Origin: CBDFHF01 sp965247565 | GTDB taxonomy: Bacteria; Pseudomonadota; Gammaproteobacteria; Methylococcales; Methylomonadaceae | Direction of reading: 5' to 3' | Assembly (NCBI GenBank): GCA_965247565.1 | Contig: CBDFHF010000002.1 | Coordinates: 62,001 to 126,000, forward strand | Length of the DNA: 64,000 nt | Part shown: in pieces, positions 44,392-54,145 of the stretch | Position numbering within the stretch: the first letter of the stretch is position 1 | Layout of the letters: every line of letters begins with the position of its first letter | Notes under the pieces: generated by a model | Told to the model about the DNA's origin: nothing | Databases searched by the model: none | What the model saw: only the letters and a program-made list of their open reading frames with translations | Program-made: the position numbers and the translations under genes

Positions 44392-46539
44392 TCAGCTTCT
44401 GCGCCAATCGAGAAAGCGCTCAACTAAGCGCAGCAAACCTTCCGGGGCATGATTGCGCTTCCATACGCCAGCCACATATTTATTCGCTTCTGCCAAAGTG
44501 GGATAGATGTGGATGGTTCCCAGGATTTTATTTAAACCCAGGCCATGCTTCATCGCCAATACGAATTCAGCCAGCAAATCGCCTGCGTGTTCGCCAACGA
44601 TAGTCACGCCAAGAATTTTATCTTTGCCTGGTACGGTCAACACTTTAACAAATCCATGTGCTTCTCCGTCAGCAATGGCCCTATCTAGATCGTCAAGATG
44701 ATAAATACTGACTTCATAAGCGATGTGTTGGGCATTGGCATCCTGTTCATTTAAGCCAACTCTGGCAACTTCAGGATCGATAACGGTTGCCCAAGGAATC
44801 ACCGAATAATCAGTTTTAAATTTTTTAAAGTCGCCGAACAAAGCATTCACAGCTGCATACCACGCCTGATGGGCAGCAGTATGAGTAAACTGAAACGGGC
44901 CAGAGACGTCTCCGACGGCAAAAATATTCGGGTAATTAGTTTCCTGAAAATCATTAATGGCGATAGTCTGTTTCGGCGATAGCTCAACGCCTAAGTTCTC
45001 AAGACCATAGCCTTGAGTATTGGCAACTCTACCAATAGCTAATAGCACATGATCGAAAGGTATGCGTACTTCATGGCCGTGGTGCTCGGCGAGCAGAATT
45101 TTTTCTCCTTGCTCAACGATGAATTGTTTAGCTTGATGGTCAACTAAAACGTTGATATCTTCTTGGCGAAATTTTGCCATTATCATTTCGGAGACATCAC
45201 TGTCTTCCCGAATTAATAATCGAGGCGTCATTTCCACTTGCGTCACCTGACTGCCGAACCGGGCAAAACTTTGCGCCAGTTCGCAGCCTACAGGTCCGCC
45301 GCCTAATACCAGAAACCGCTTTGGCAATTCACGCAGTGCCCAGATGTTATCTGACGTCAGATAATCGATCTTATCCAACCCAGGAATTGACGGAATTAAT
45401 GGCCGCGATCCGGCAGCAATCACGATCGATCGAGTGGTGATGGTCCGGGTTTCATGTTCTGTGACGATCTGTACTTCCCAAGGCGACAGGATTTTGGCAT
45501 CTCCTTCTAAAACATTTACACCTAAATCTGTATAGCGCTGTATCGAATCGTGGGGCTCGACGGTTTTAATGATTTTTTGAACCCGATTCATGACATCGGC
45601 AAAATCAACCTTAACTTCTGTTTTTTTGATACCGAAGTCGGCTGCTCTGTTGATTTGCGATAGTAATTTAGCAGAACGGATTAACGCTTTAGAAGGTACA
45701 CAACCGGTGTTTAAACAATCACCACCCATTTTATTTTTTTCTATTAATGTTACTTTAGCTTTAATCGCAGCGGCGATATACGAGGTAACCAGTCCCCCAG
45801 AACCTGCTCCTATTACCACGATATTATTGTCGAATCGGATAGGCTTGACCCATTTAGCGTACACTTTATTGGCTTTAACAGCATCGACAACCTTGTTGGC
45901 AAGTAACGGGAAAATTCCTAGCAACACAAACGAACCGATTAATCCAGGTGACAAAATACCCGATAAGGATTTCAATTGCGCTAACTGTGTACCCGCATTC
46001 ACATAAACAACTGTTCCGGCTAACATGCCCAGTTGACTGACCCAATAAAAAGTCTGGGTTTTGATGTTGGTTAATCCCATTGCCAGATTAATCACAAAAA
46101 ACGGAAATACCGGTACTAATCGCAAGGTAAACAAATACAAAGCGCCTTCTTTGGTCACCCCCGCATCAATTGCTTTTGAGCGTTCGCCAAAATTAGCTTT
46201 TACGGTATCCCGAAATAAAAATCGTGCGGCTAAAAAAGCCAGAGTCGCACCAATAGTGGAAACAAACGACACAATTAGCGTTCCCCACAGCAAGCCGAAT
46301 ACCGCGCCACCGGAAAGAGTTAATATCGTTGCACCCGGTAGGGACAAGCCGGTGACTGCAATATAAGTTAATGCATAAATGGCAACTGCCATAACGGGAT
46401 GGTCGTTACGATAGGTTTCAATGGTTTGTTGCTGAGCTTTCAGTGACTCCAAGGTGAGGTGGTTTTGCAAATCGAAAGCAAAAAAAGCTGTAATTAAAGC
46501 AGCGATAAAACCCAGTACGACCAAACGTGACAAATTCAT
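44392..46539 (-). CDS. Fusion of TVP38/TMEM64 membrane domain and mercuric-reductase-like flavoprotein
   Basis: A 715-residue fusion. Residues 1 to about 225 form a TVP38/TMEM64 (DedA-superfamily) membrane domain (YIAVTGLSLPGATILTLSGGAVFG). From about 235 comes a complete FAD disulfide reductase: VVIGAGSGGLVTSY, the redox pair in GGDCLNTGCVPSK, the NAD loop LGGGPVGCELAQSF and the interface TIHIYPTLAEANKYVAG. The C-terminal Cys pair needed by MerA for Hg(II) is absent, so it is not a mercuric reductase. It is the last gene of the arsM operon, 52 nt beyond arsS. The related split pair occurs in arsenosugar clusters. Confidence 0.85.
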   Translation of the reverse strand: MNLSRLVVLGFIAALITAFFAFDLQNHLTLESLKAQQQTIETYRNDHPVMAVAIYALTYIAVTGLSLPGATILTLSGGAVFGLLWGTLIVSFVSTIGATLAFLAARFLFRDTVKANFGERSKAIDAGVTKEGALYLFTLRLVPVFPFFVINLAMGLTNIKTQTFYWVSQLGMLAGTVVYVNAGTQLAQLKSLSGILSPGLIGSFVLLGIFPLLANKVVDAVKANKVYAKWVKPIRFDNNIVVIGAGSGGLVTSYIAAAIKAKVTLIEKNKMGGDCLNTGCVPSKALIRSAKLLSQINRAADFGIKKTEVKVDFADVMNRVQKIIKTVEPHDSIQRYTDLGVNVLEGDAKILSPWEVQIVTEHETRTITTRSIVIAAGSRPLIPSIPGLDKIDYLTSDNIWALRELPKRFLVLGGGPVGCELAQSFARFGSQVTQVEMTPRLLIREDSDVSEMIMAKFRQEDINVLVDHQAKQFIVEQGEKILLAEHHGHEVRIPFDHVLLAIGRVANTQGYGLENLGVELSPKQTIAINDFQETNYPNIFAVGDVSGPFQFTHTAAHQAWYAAVNALFGDFKKFKTDYSVIPWATVIDPEVARVGLNEQDANAQHIAYEVSIYHLDDLDRAIADGEAHGFVKVLTVPGKDKILGVTIVGEHAGDLLAEFVLAMKHGLGLNKILGTIHIYPTLAEANKYVAGVWKRNHAPEGLLRLVERFLDWRRS

Positions 46540-46591
46540 GTTGTTTTCCTTTTTATGGCTTACTTTTTGTGGAGTAACCGCTGTTTTTTAA

Positions 46592-47578
46592 TTATTCACT
46601 TGTTAAGGCCCCGGCACAACTAGAACCTTGGCCGGCCGTGCAGCCAAAACAATGGTTGGCGACACTAATGCGGGTGCCTTCCAAATTGGTATCCAAAATC
46701 ATCTGCAAATGCACCGGTTTGTCACTAGCTAGGGGCATTTCCAGCATTTGGTTAAAATCACAATCGTAGACATAACCCTGCCAATCAACACTCACCAGGC
46801 TTTTACACATGACTCTTGGTAAATTTTCCGGTTGATAAGCATTCTTTAATAACTGCAAATATTCATCGAATAGCTGACTTTGATGATGGTATTGCTTGCC
46901 TTGCGCAAATAACACTGCGCCAAAACGTTGAATAGGCATATTGGTAAGCGCAAACAGTTGATTGAATTCAACGTTGAATTGTTTGCGCAGATAGTCGCGA
47001 TAATCTGCTTCGAGTTGTGGTTGTGGCGGCGGCAAAGTGGCACCCTGCGGGTTAAAAACTAAATTGAGTACTAGGCCCGTATTGGCAAGGCCGTATCCTA
47101 ACGTGTTGAGTTTTTGCAATGCTTTGATGGATGCGCTAAACACACCCCTACCGCGTTGCGCATCGACATTACTCTCTAAATAGCAGGGCAGGGAGGCAAT
47201 CACTTCCACGTTATGTTCGGCTAAAAACTTGGCTGCCCATTCGTAGCCTGGTTCAACCAAAATAGTTGGATTGCAGCGATCGATAACATGCAGGCCCTGT
47301 TGTCTGGCTGCTTTTACCAACCAGCGAAATTCGGGATTCATTTCCGGCGAGCCGCCTGTTACATCTAATTGCTGTATTTGCTGTTTTTCGGCAAATTGCA
47401 GAGCGATTTCCATGGTGTCACGGGACATCAATTCGGTACGTTTTGGCCCGGCGTTTACATGGCAATGGGTGCAACTTAAATTGCATAGATAACCCAAGTT
47501 CATTTGTAAGGTAGTCAGTCGCTGCCGATGAATTTGTGGAAATTGATGATTCATCAATAGAGGTTTGACGTTATACAT
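46592..47578 (-). CDS. arsS: Arsenosugar biosynthesis radical SAM protein ArsS
   Basis: A 328-residue radical SAM enzyme. C32, C36 and C39 in CNLSCTHC bind the [4Fe-4S] cluster. The C-terminus NHCFGCTAGQGSSCAG is the Cys-rich tail characteristic of the ArsS family. ArsS transfers a 5'-deoxyadenosyl group to methylated arsenite, the step that leads to oxo-arsenosugars. It starts 2 nt after the glycosyltransferase stop. All cysteines are encoded normally; no selenocysteine is needed. Some relatives carry Sec here. Confidence 0.9.
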   Translation of the reverse strand: MYNVKPLLMNHQFPQIHRQRLTTLQMNLGYLCNLSCTHCHVNAGPKRTELMSRDTMEIALQFAEKQQIQQLDVTGGSPEMNPEFRWLVKAARQQGLHVIDRCNPTILVEPGYEWAAKFLAEHNVEVIASLPCYLESNVDAQRGRGVFSASIKALQKLNTLGYGLANTGLVLNLVFNPQGATLPPPQPQLEADYRDYLRKQFNVEFNQLFALTNMPIQRFGAVLFAQGKQYHHQSQLFDEYLQLLKNAYQPENLPRVMCKSLVSVDWQGYVYDCDFNQMLEMPLASDKPVHLQMILDTNLEGTRISVANHCFGCTAGQGSSCAGALTSE

Positions 47579-47580
47579 GA

Positions 47581-48288
47581 CTAGACCGAATTAATATTTA
47601 TGGATTGGCAATGTAGTAATGATTCTAAAAAATTCATCAGAGAGATTTGCTCATTAACCGGCGATTCAAGGTGCTGTAAGGCCTCATATAAAGCGGCCAA
47701 ATCAGCCGGTTCGTCGACATCCCGCAATGATGCAATCAGTTGCACCTGCCCTAAAGGTTCTATTTTGCCAAGAAATTGAGTGCCGGTGTCGGCAACGCTG
47801 TAGGTCACATCGGTCCAAACACTCAGCGGCAGGCTATGGTTACCGCCAAAAAGCCAAAATCCACCGTCCAGGGAAGGGCCAAATACAAACCGAGCTTGCC
47901 CATCATGGATAAACCAGCTTGCTGCATTCAAAAGTTGGTCAGCTGTCATTTGCGGGACATCGGCTCCTACCAATAGGACAAAGTCGTATTGTTTTAATAA
48001 TTCTTGGTAGACAGTAGACATGCGCTCACCTAGCCCCCCTTCGCCTTGCCAAAGCGTTGGCATAGCCTGCCAAAGGCCATGAGTTAATGCGGTTTGTTCG
48101 GCTACTGCGTAATAGCCATCCAGTGCCGTTTGCTGCGTTGCAGAATAAATAACTGCAGAAACTGCCCAAGCCGCCGAGCGATGAAATACCTCGGCGGCAT
48201 CAATCCCCAGCTCCTTTGCTAAACGGGTTTTCACGGGTGAAAGCCCCGGTGTTTTTACAAACAATGCAATAGCGCCTCTAACGCACAT
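47581..48288 (-). CDS. TIGR04282-type glycosyltransferase of the arsenosugar operon
   Basis: A 235-residue GT-A-fold protein of the DUF2064/TIGR04282 family (IALFVKTPGLSPVKTRLAKELG at the start, then the DxD-like VGADVPQ and VFGPSLDGGFWLFGG). Members are found with ArsM and ArsS and are proposed to process the arsenosugar. ATG 48288 overlaps the arsM stop in an ATGA, and the gene ends 2 nt before arsS. Precise substrate unknown. Confidence 0.85.
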   Translation of the reverse strand: MCVRGAIALFVKTPGLSPVKTRLAKELGIDAAEVFHRSAAWAVSAVIYSATQQTALDGYYAVAEQTALTHGLWQAMPTLWQGEGGLGERMSTVYQELLKQYDFVLLVGADVPQMTADQLLNAASWFIHDGQARFVFGPSLDGGFWLFGGNHSLPLSVWTDVTYSVADTGTQFLGKIEPLGQVQLIASLRDVDEPADLAALYEALQHLESPVNEQISLMNFLESLLHCQSININSV

Positions 48289-49334
48289 CAGCAGCAGGCC
48301 GCTCCCGATTCGAGCGAGAGACTTTTATTGGGCGGTGCACAGTCAAATAATCCAAAATGGGTGGATTTATCGCCCCAGAATTGAAAATGTTCAGCATAGC
48401 GGCTGGCACTCAGCATATCGGCAGTGTTACCGCAGACCCGCAATGGCCTTCCAGTTTCCAAATGGTGATGATCATCCAAATCAAAAAAGTGCGGGTGTTC
48501 AGGCAGTGTGCCTTTATAGATGGCGATCTGACCATAATCTTCGCAGCGATCTTCTAAGGGAATTTTGAATGCACGAACTGTTACTGAACGAAAACCGATC
48601 ATGCCAATTTTTGCAGCGATTTCAGCATCATCGAGACTGATCGGGTTTTCCTTTACAACGCGCACATCAGGACAGCCCAAATCTTGCATGATGCGGCGAA
48701 AATCTTCCCAATATAAAGCACCACTTAAACATTCACCCAGTAACACGGGATCTAACTTTAGGGGCTGTGGTATGCGTCGATCCGCATACACATCGGAAAA
48801 ATATAATTCACCGCCGGGTTTGAGAACGCGAAAAACTTCTGCCAACACTTTGCGTTTATCAGGGGATAAATTAATAACGCAATTGGATACAACCACATCA
48901 ATGGAGTTATCAGCAATACCAGCGGAGCATAAATCTTCGATATGGCCAAGGTGAAACTCGACATTGGACTGCGCGTAACCGTATTGTTGTGTGTGCCAAT
49001 CGCAATGGCGTTTAGCTACAGCTAGCTGTTCTTCAGTCATATCGACGCCAATCACTCGACCGTTTTCACCGACAAGACGCGATAACAAATAACAGTCTCG
49101 ACCGGATCCACAGCCCAAATCCAATACGGTACGCCCGGTTAACGCAGGTGGTAAAGGCGAACCACAACCATAGAAACGGGAAACAACTTCCGGGTGTAAA
49201 TCAGCAAGAAAAGGGCGTAAATGCTTAGGCATCGCATCCAAAGTGCAGCAAGCACTGGTTTTTAAATCCTGACTGGATTGAAGCACCTCGCCGTAATAGT
49301 TTTGTACCGAATCGCTGATGAGTGTGTCTGTCAT
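48288..49334 (-). CDS. arsM: Arsenite S-adenosylmethionine methyltransferase ArsM
   Basis: A 348-residue class I methyltransferase. The SAM loop is VLDLGCGSGRDCYLLSRLVG. Cysteines placed as in ArsM enzymes occur in TSACCTLD near the N-terminus, DVVVSNCVINLS in the middle and GECLSGALY, and these bind As(III). It ends SLESGAACC. It methylates arsenite with SAM and feeds ArsS. First gene of the four-gene minus-strand operon (arsM, glycosyltransferase, arsS, TVP38-flavoprotein). ATG 49334. Confidence 0.92.
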   Translation of the reverse strand: MTDTLISDSVQNYYGEVLQSSQDLKTSACCTLDAMPKHLRPFLADLHPEVVSRFYGCGSPLPPALTGRTVLDLGCGSGRDCYLLSRLVGENGRVIGVDMTEEQLAVAKRHCDWHTQQYGYAQSNVEFHLGHIEDLCSAGIADNSIDVVVSNCVINLSPDKRKVLAEVFRVLKPGGELYFSDVYADRRIPQPLKLDPVLLGECLSGALYWEDFRRIMQDLGCPDVRVVKENPISLDDAEIAAKIGMIGFRSVTVRAFKIPLEDRCEDYGQIAIYKGTLPEHPHFFDLDDHHHLETGRPLRVCGNTADMLSASRYAEHFQFWGDKSTHFGLFDCAPPNKSLSLESGAACC

Positions 49335-49394
49335 GATGACTCCAAATTATTTTAAAAATAGCGTGCTTTTTCCGTCCAAATGAAGATTTAATGC

Positions 49395-50105
49395 TTAAGA
49401 GCCGGGTTCAATTTTGCCAGAACCCCTTACTATTGGTTGAATTTGTTTTGGATGGCCGAAATACTGGATTTTTCCACTTCCTGTTAAACCTGCCTTAAGC
49501 GTATCTTTGACAGACAGTACCATGCTTCCAGAACCAGTGAGACTGACATCCGCTTGGTTACTTTGTAAATTTTTAGCATCTACGACACACGAGCCACTGA
49601 GAAGAGCAGAAAAATGCGTAACACTGCCTTCAGCGAAAACACTAGCACTACCGCTAACAATCAGATTAAACGATTTTTCCTTTAATCCGTGAAAAATCAT
49701 CCGTCCCGCGCCACTCAAATTAACTTCATTTAAATGCGGTGAACTTAATTCGACGGTTATCGGCAATTGAGATCGGTAACTTTCAGTTGTACTGACGACT
49801 AACATGCCCTGAACGACTTCTGTTTGTATATTATCCAGCAAATTTTGATCCCCGGTGACTTCAACTTTAAGGGTGTCTGCTCGCTGATAATTCACGTTCA
49901 CGCCGCTCGACACAGTCAGACTATAAAAGTCGCCGATTGTTCGATTCTGAGTTCCTGGAATACCATTTCCGCTAATGAAATTGGATTGATTGCTAATGAT
50001 GTGGGTACTGCTATTCATCACCACGTTGGTTTCGCCAAATACCGGATCGGCGTTTGCAAGCGCGGCCAACGCAATGATGTAAAAAGTTTTAAGCAACTTG
50101 TGCAT
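49395..50105 (-). CDS. Exported DUF2807 (head GIN domain) protein
   Basis: A 236-residue exported protein. A signal peptide (MHKLLKTFYIIALAALANA) precedes a right-handed beta-helix DUF2807 domain, seen in repeated short strands such as VNLSGAGRMIFHG, IVSGSASVFAEGS, ALLSGSCVVDAKN and DVSLTGSGSMVLS. The family is thought to be a cell-surface adhesive or sensing domain, without a defined activity. Not in an operon with arsM. Confidence 0.75.
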   Translation of the reverse strand: MHKLLKTFYIIALAALANADPVFGETNVVMNSSTHIISNQSNFISGNGIPGTQNRTIGDFYSLTVSSGVNVNYQRADTLKVEVTGDQNLLDNIQTEVVQGMLVVSTTESYRSQLPITVELSSPHLNEVNLSGAGRMIFHGLKEKSFNLIVSGSASVFAEGSVTHFSALLSGSCVVDAKNLQSNQADVSLTGSGSMVLSVKDTLKAGLTGSGKIQYFGHPKQIQPIVRGSGKIEPGS

Positions 50106-50133
50106 TTGTCAGATCCTCATAAATTGGCAATTT

Positions 50134-50472
50134 CTAAAAAATGCCTTCATCATCACCGATTAAATTTGTTAGTGAACACATATCTGCTCTAAGTTGCTTT
50201 CGTGAGCTCAACTTTTCTTGTACCGGCACAGGCAACTCGGTAAATATGAAGATGTTTTTAGATATTAATACATCAACCAAGTCCTCAATAACCCGAGCCA
50301 TGTCCAAATCGGTAGTGGCAAGATTAAGCCGCGCTTGCTGAACAACCTTTGTTTGTGCTAAAAATGCGCCCAGCTCGGGGTTATCATGTTCCAGCCAGGA
50401 CATATCCCTATTCATAGGTGAGTCATGCGCTTCCACAATTATTCCTTGACTGTTTCGGCTTACATAAGGCAT
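50134..50472 (-). CDS. Small conserved protein of unknown function
   Basis: A 112-residue cytosolic protein. It begins MPYVSRNSQGIIVEAHDSP and has an acidic helical middle, MARVIEDLVDVLISKNIF, ending FTELPVPVQEKLSSRKQLR. I recall similar proteins, often misleadingly labelled tryptophan-synthase-beta-like, in methanotrophs and other Proteobacteria; that link is from memory. ATG 50472 has GGAGA six nt upstream, which decides it against a GTG or ATG four codons earlier. Confidence 0.7.
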   Translation of the reverse strand: MPYVSRNSQGIIVEAHDSPMNRDMSWLEHDNPELGAFLAQTKVVQQARLNLATTDLDMARVIEDLVDVLISKNIFIFTELPVPVQEKLSSRKQLRADMCSLTNLIGDDEGIF

Positions 50473-50559
50473 TAAGTTCTCCAAAAAATTTAACTAGATC
50501 AGTCTGGCACTATACGGGAATTAAGAACTCCTCCTCAAGGCGTAAGTTACTAAGAAACT

Positions 50560-52734
50560 ATGGACAACCTAAATCAACCCAACTGTTCAGTTAACCCAAG
50601 CCCCAGTATTTCACCCATAACTCGTGCCGATGATGCTTTACTGTCGGCCTTAATCTGTGTGTGTAAACTGCTACACGCACCCCGTTCAGCAAATGAGTTA
50701 ACCGCAGGGTTGCCGTTAGTCGAGAATAAGCTGACGCCTGCTTTGCTTATTAGAGCGGCTGAAAGAGCCGGTATTGCCGCAGGTTTGGTTAAACGGCCAA
50801 TAAATAAAATTTCCAATCTGGTTTTACCCGCTATTTTGCTATTAAACCAGCAAAAAACCTGCGTCTTGGTAAAAAAAGATAATGATCTTTGCACCATTAT
50901 TATCCCTGAAACCCATAGCGGAGAAAAAACAGTTAGCGTCGCAGAGCTGCAACAAGAATACAGCGGCGCGGCGTTTTTTTTGCAACTAAAACACCAGTTC
51001 GATAGCAGAACTGCCGATTCTGTAACGCCTAAAATGCAGCACTGGTTTTGGGATGTCATCTACAAATCCTGGCCTATTTATACAGAAGTGGTGATTGCAT
51101 CTTTGCTAATCAACTTGTTCGCGCTGGCATCGCCCCTGTTTGTCATGAATGTTTACGATCGGGTAGTTCCCAACCATGCAGTAGAAACGCTGTGGGTACT
51201 CGCTATTGGCGTGGCCATTGTGTTCAGCTTCGACTTTATCATGAAAGCTTTGCGCGGTTATTTCATTGATACCGCCGGAAAACGTTCGGACATCATTCTG
51301 TCTGCGACCATTTTTGAAAAAATCATGGCAATTCGCATGGAAGCAAAGCCTGTTTCGGTTGGTGCTTTTGCTAATAATCTGCATGAGTTCGAATCATTTC
51401 GGGATTTTCTTACTTCGGCGACCCTAGCTACACTCATAGACTTGCCTTTTCTATTTATTTTTTTGGGTATTATTGCAGTCATTGGTGGCAATCTGGCGCT
51501 AGTTCCTCTGGCTGTTTTACCTTTGGCGATAATTACTGGGATAGTCGTGCAAAGACCGCTAAAAACTGCCGTCTTAGAGATGTTCAAATATTCCGCGCAA
51601 AAAAACGCCACGTTGATCGAGGCATTATCCAGTCTGGATACCTTAAAAAGCGTTAGTGCTGAAAGTCAAATGCAACGGCAATGGGAACAGAACATTGGTC
51701 AGATAGCACGACTGGGCTTAAAAGCACGTTTTTACTCAGCGATTGCGGTCAACACAACCACCTTTCTGCAGCAAATCGCTTCGATCGGCATCATCATTTT
51801 GGGTGTCTACAAAATTGCGGATGGCGATCTGACTACTGGCGGTTTAATTGCTTGTACTTTATTAAGCGGCAGGGCAGTGGCGCCGATTGGGCAGGTTGCT
51901 GGTTTACTGACTCGTTATCATCAAGCCAAAGCTTCATTAGCATCATTGAATCGATTAATGGAATTGCCTGTTGAACGTGAAGCGGGCAAAAAATTTCTGC
52001 ATCGACCGATTTTCAAAGGCAATATCGAATTTAAAAATGTCACCTTTCAATACCCGGATCAACCAACCAAGGCTCTCGAAAAGGTGTCATTTAGGATAAC
52101 TGCGGGTGAAAAGGTGGGGATTATCGGCAGAATAGGCTCAGGGAAAAGCACAATAGAGAAACTCATGATGGCTTTTTATGAGCCTCAGGAGGGTTCAATT
52201 CTCATCGATGATACCGATATTCGCCAAATTTATCCCTCCGAATTACGTCGTCAAATCGGCTACGTACCACAAGATATCTCATTATTGTATGGTAGTGTTA
52301 AAGATAATATTGCCTTGGGTGCTTCCTTTGTCGACGACGAGGCTGTTTTAAATGCTGCCGATATTGCCGGAGTGACTCAACTGGTTAATAAACATCCGTC
52401 CGGATTTGATATGCCGGTCGGTGAACGTGGCGCTGCACTATCGGGTGGCCAGCGCCAAAGTGTTGCTGTTGCCAGAGCGTTGTTACTATCGCCCCCGGTG
52501 TACTTAATGGATGAACCAACAAATGCCATGGACAACAGTACTGAAGAGGCATTTAAAGAACGCTTTGCCGGACAACTTACTAATAAAACTTTAATTCTTG
52601 TTACCCACAGGGCTTCATTACTCACTTTAGTAGATCGACTTATTGTGATGGATGGCGGGCATATTGTTGCCGACGGTCCCAAGCAACAGGTTCTGGATGC
52701 TTTAAAACAAGGACAAATTAAAGTGTCAGCCTAA
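50560..52734 (+). CDS. Type I secretion ATP-binding permease (LssB family)
   Basis: A 724-residue ABC transporter, the inner-membrane motor of a type I secretion system. The N-terminal 130 residues are a C39-like domain lacking the catalytic Cys (DALLSALICVCKLLH where an active peptidase has it), so it binds rather than cuts the substrate. Six membrane helices follow (about 165-420), then the ATPase: Walker A GRIGSGKST, signature ALSGGQRQSV, Walker B VYLMDEPTNAMD. It forms an operon with the HlyD, LuxR and TolC genes. Family members export RTX or large adhesin-type proteins. Confidence 0.92.
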   Translation: MDNLNQPNCSVNPSPSISPITRADDALLSALICVCKLLHAPRSANELTAGLPLVENKLTPALLIRAAERAGIAAGLVKRPINKISNLVLPAILLLNQQKTCVLVKKDNDLCTIIIPETHSGEKTVSVAELQQEYSGAAFFLQLKHQFDSRTADSVTPKMQHWFWDVIYKSWPIYTEVVIASLLINLFALASPLFVMNVYDRVVPNHAVETLWVLAIGVAIVFSFDFIMKALRGYFIDTAGKRSDIILSATIFEKIMAIRMEAKPVSVGAFANNLHEFESFRDFLTSATLATLIDLPFLFIFLGIIAVIGGNLALVPLAVLPLAIITGIVVQRPLKTAVLEMFKYSAQKNATLIEALSSLDTLKSVSAESQMQRQWEQNIGQIARLGLKARFYSAIAVNTTTFLQQIASIGIIILGVYKIADGDLTTGGLIACTLLSGRAVAPIGQVAGLLTRYHQAKASLASLNRLMELPVEREAGKKFLHRPIFKGNIEFKNVTFQYPDQPTKALEKVSFRITAGEKVGIIGRIGSGKSTIEKLMMAFYEPQEGSILIDDTDIRQIYPSELRRQIGYVPQDISLLYGSVKDNIALGASFVDDEAVLNAADIAGVTQLVNKHPSGFDMPVGERGAALSGGQRQSVAVARALLLSPPVYLMDEPTNAMDNSTEEAFKERFAGQLTNKTLILVTHRASLLTLVDRLIVMDGGHIVADGPKQQVLDALKQGQIKVSA

Positions 52735-52751
52735 CTAATCAGGCGGTATTA

Positions 52752-54122
52752 ATGATTATGCACAAATTCATGCAACAAATCGTAGAAATGAAGCAGACTC
52801 AACAGGAAATGACCATTGACCATCAGTTCATTAGCGATGTGAACGCCGCCAATTTGCATGGGGCTTCACTGCCTAGTCATATGCTTTTATGGATTACTTT
52901 TGGCTTCGTCGTTATTGCTTTAACGTGGGCCCATTTTGCTACTTTAGACGAAGTCACGCGAGGTTCTGGGAAAATCATTCCCTCCAGCCACATTCAAGTC
53001 ATACAAAATTTGGAAGGCGGCATTTTGTCGGCCATACTGATTAAAGAAGGAGATTTAGTGGAAAAAGGCCAAGCACTGTTACAACTTGATGAAGTTCGGT
53101 TTGCCTCTTCATTTAACGAAGCCCAGGTTAAATATTATGAACTGTTGGCAAGTACGGCTAGGTTAACTGCGGAAACGACCAATCAACCCTTGAAAATTCC
53201 TCAGGAAGTCATTGATAAAGCGCCTTCTCTCGCCGAGCATGCTCGCCAACTATACAATTCCAGAAAGTCCGAATTAGAAGCCAACAACAGTGTGTTGCAG
53301 CAACAGATTGTGCAAAAGAGTCAGGAATTAATCGAATTAAAGTCTAAACAAGCACAGATTGCGCGCAGTTATCAGATGCTCAAGCAGGAACTTGACATGT
53401 CTGAACCGTTAGTTGCCCAGGGCGCCATGTCAGAAGTGGAATTGCTCAGATTAAAACGCAGCGCTAACGATTTAAACGGCGAGATGAATTCGGCAAAGCT
53501 TGGCATTCCCAGAATAGAATCCTATATCAACGAAATAAAAAATAAACTAAACGAGCAAAAGATCCGTTTTCATACCGAAGCGCTAAAAGAGCTTAATGAA
53601 GCCAAATCACAACTTGATCAAACTTCAGAATCTGCGCAAGCTTTAAAAGATCGAGTTACTCGTACCAAAATAGTCTCTCCCGTCAAAGGCACTATTAAAC
53701 AACTTAAAATCAGTACCATTGGCGGTGTTATTCAGCCCGGTATGGATTTGTTAGAAATTGTCCCTATCGACGATCAATTATTGGTGCAAGCCAATATAAG
53801 ACCTGCAGATATTGCTTTTTTACGCCCTGGTCAGGAAGCGATGGTTAAATTATCGGCTTACGACTTTTCTATTTATGGCGGATTGGAAGCTAATCTGGAA
53901 CATATCAGCGCCGATACCATTATTGATGAAACTGATGATAAGAGTTATTACCAAATTCGCCTGCGTACCAAAAAAAATCATCTGCAAAAGAATGGCGAAA
54001 TTCTTAATATTATTGCCGGCATGAATGCCGATGTAGATATTTTAACCGGCAAAAAAACAGTCCTGGACTATTTGCTTAAACCTATTTTAAAAGCCAAGGA
54101 GCGTGCGCTCAGAGAGCGCTAA
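52752..54122 (+). CDS. Type I secretion HlyD-family membrane fusion protein
   Basis: A 456-residue adaptor. One membrane helix (about 40-60, HMLLWITFGFVVIALTWAHF) is followed by VTRGSGKIIPSSHIQVIQNLEGGILSAI, a long coiled coil (about residues 140-305), and the C-terminal barrel with VSPVKGTIKQL. It bridges the ABC protein and TolC. It starts 17 nt after the ABC gene. Typical for LssD/LapC-type adaptors. Confidence 0.92.
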   Translation: MIMHKFMQQIVEMKQTQQEMTIDHQFISDVNAANLHGASLPSHMLLWITFGFVVIALTWAHFATLDEVTRGSGKIIPSSHIQVIQNLEGGILSAILIKEGDLVEKGQALLQLDEVRFASSFNEAQVKYYELLASTARLTAETTNQPLKIPQEVIDKAPSLAEHARQLYNSRKSELEANNSVLQQQIVQKSQELIELKSKQAQIARSYQMLKQELDMSEPLVAQGAMSEVELLRLKRSANDLNGEMNSAKLGIPRIESYINEIKNKLNEQKIRFHTEALKELNEAKSQLDQTSESAQALKDRVTRTKIVSPVKGTIKQLKISTIGGVIQPGMDLLEIVPIDDQLLVQANIRPADIAFLRPGQEAMVKLSAYDFSIYGGLEANLEHISADTIIDETDDKSYYQIRLRTKKNHLQKNGEILNIIAGMNADVDILTGKKTVLDYLLKPILKAKERALRER

Positions 54123-54145
54123 CTTACAGATAACGGAATTCTGCT

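Noticed and set aside
44392..46539. Mercuric reductase (MerA)
   Set aside because: The C-terminal cysteine pair and the N-terminal metal-binding domain are absent; a membrane domain replaces it and the gene sits with arsenic genes.
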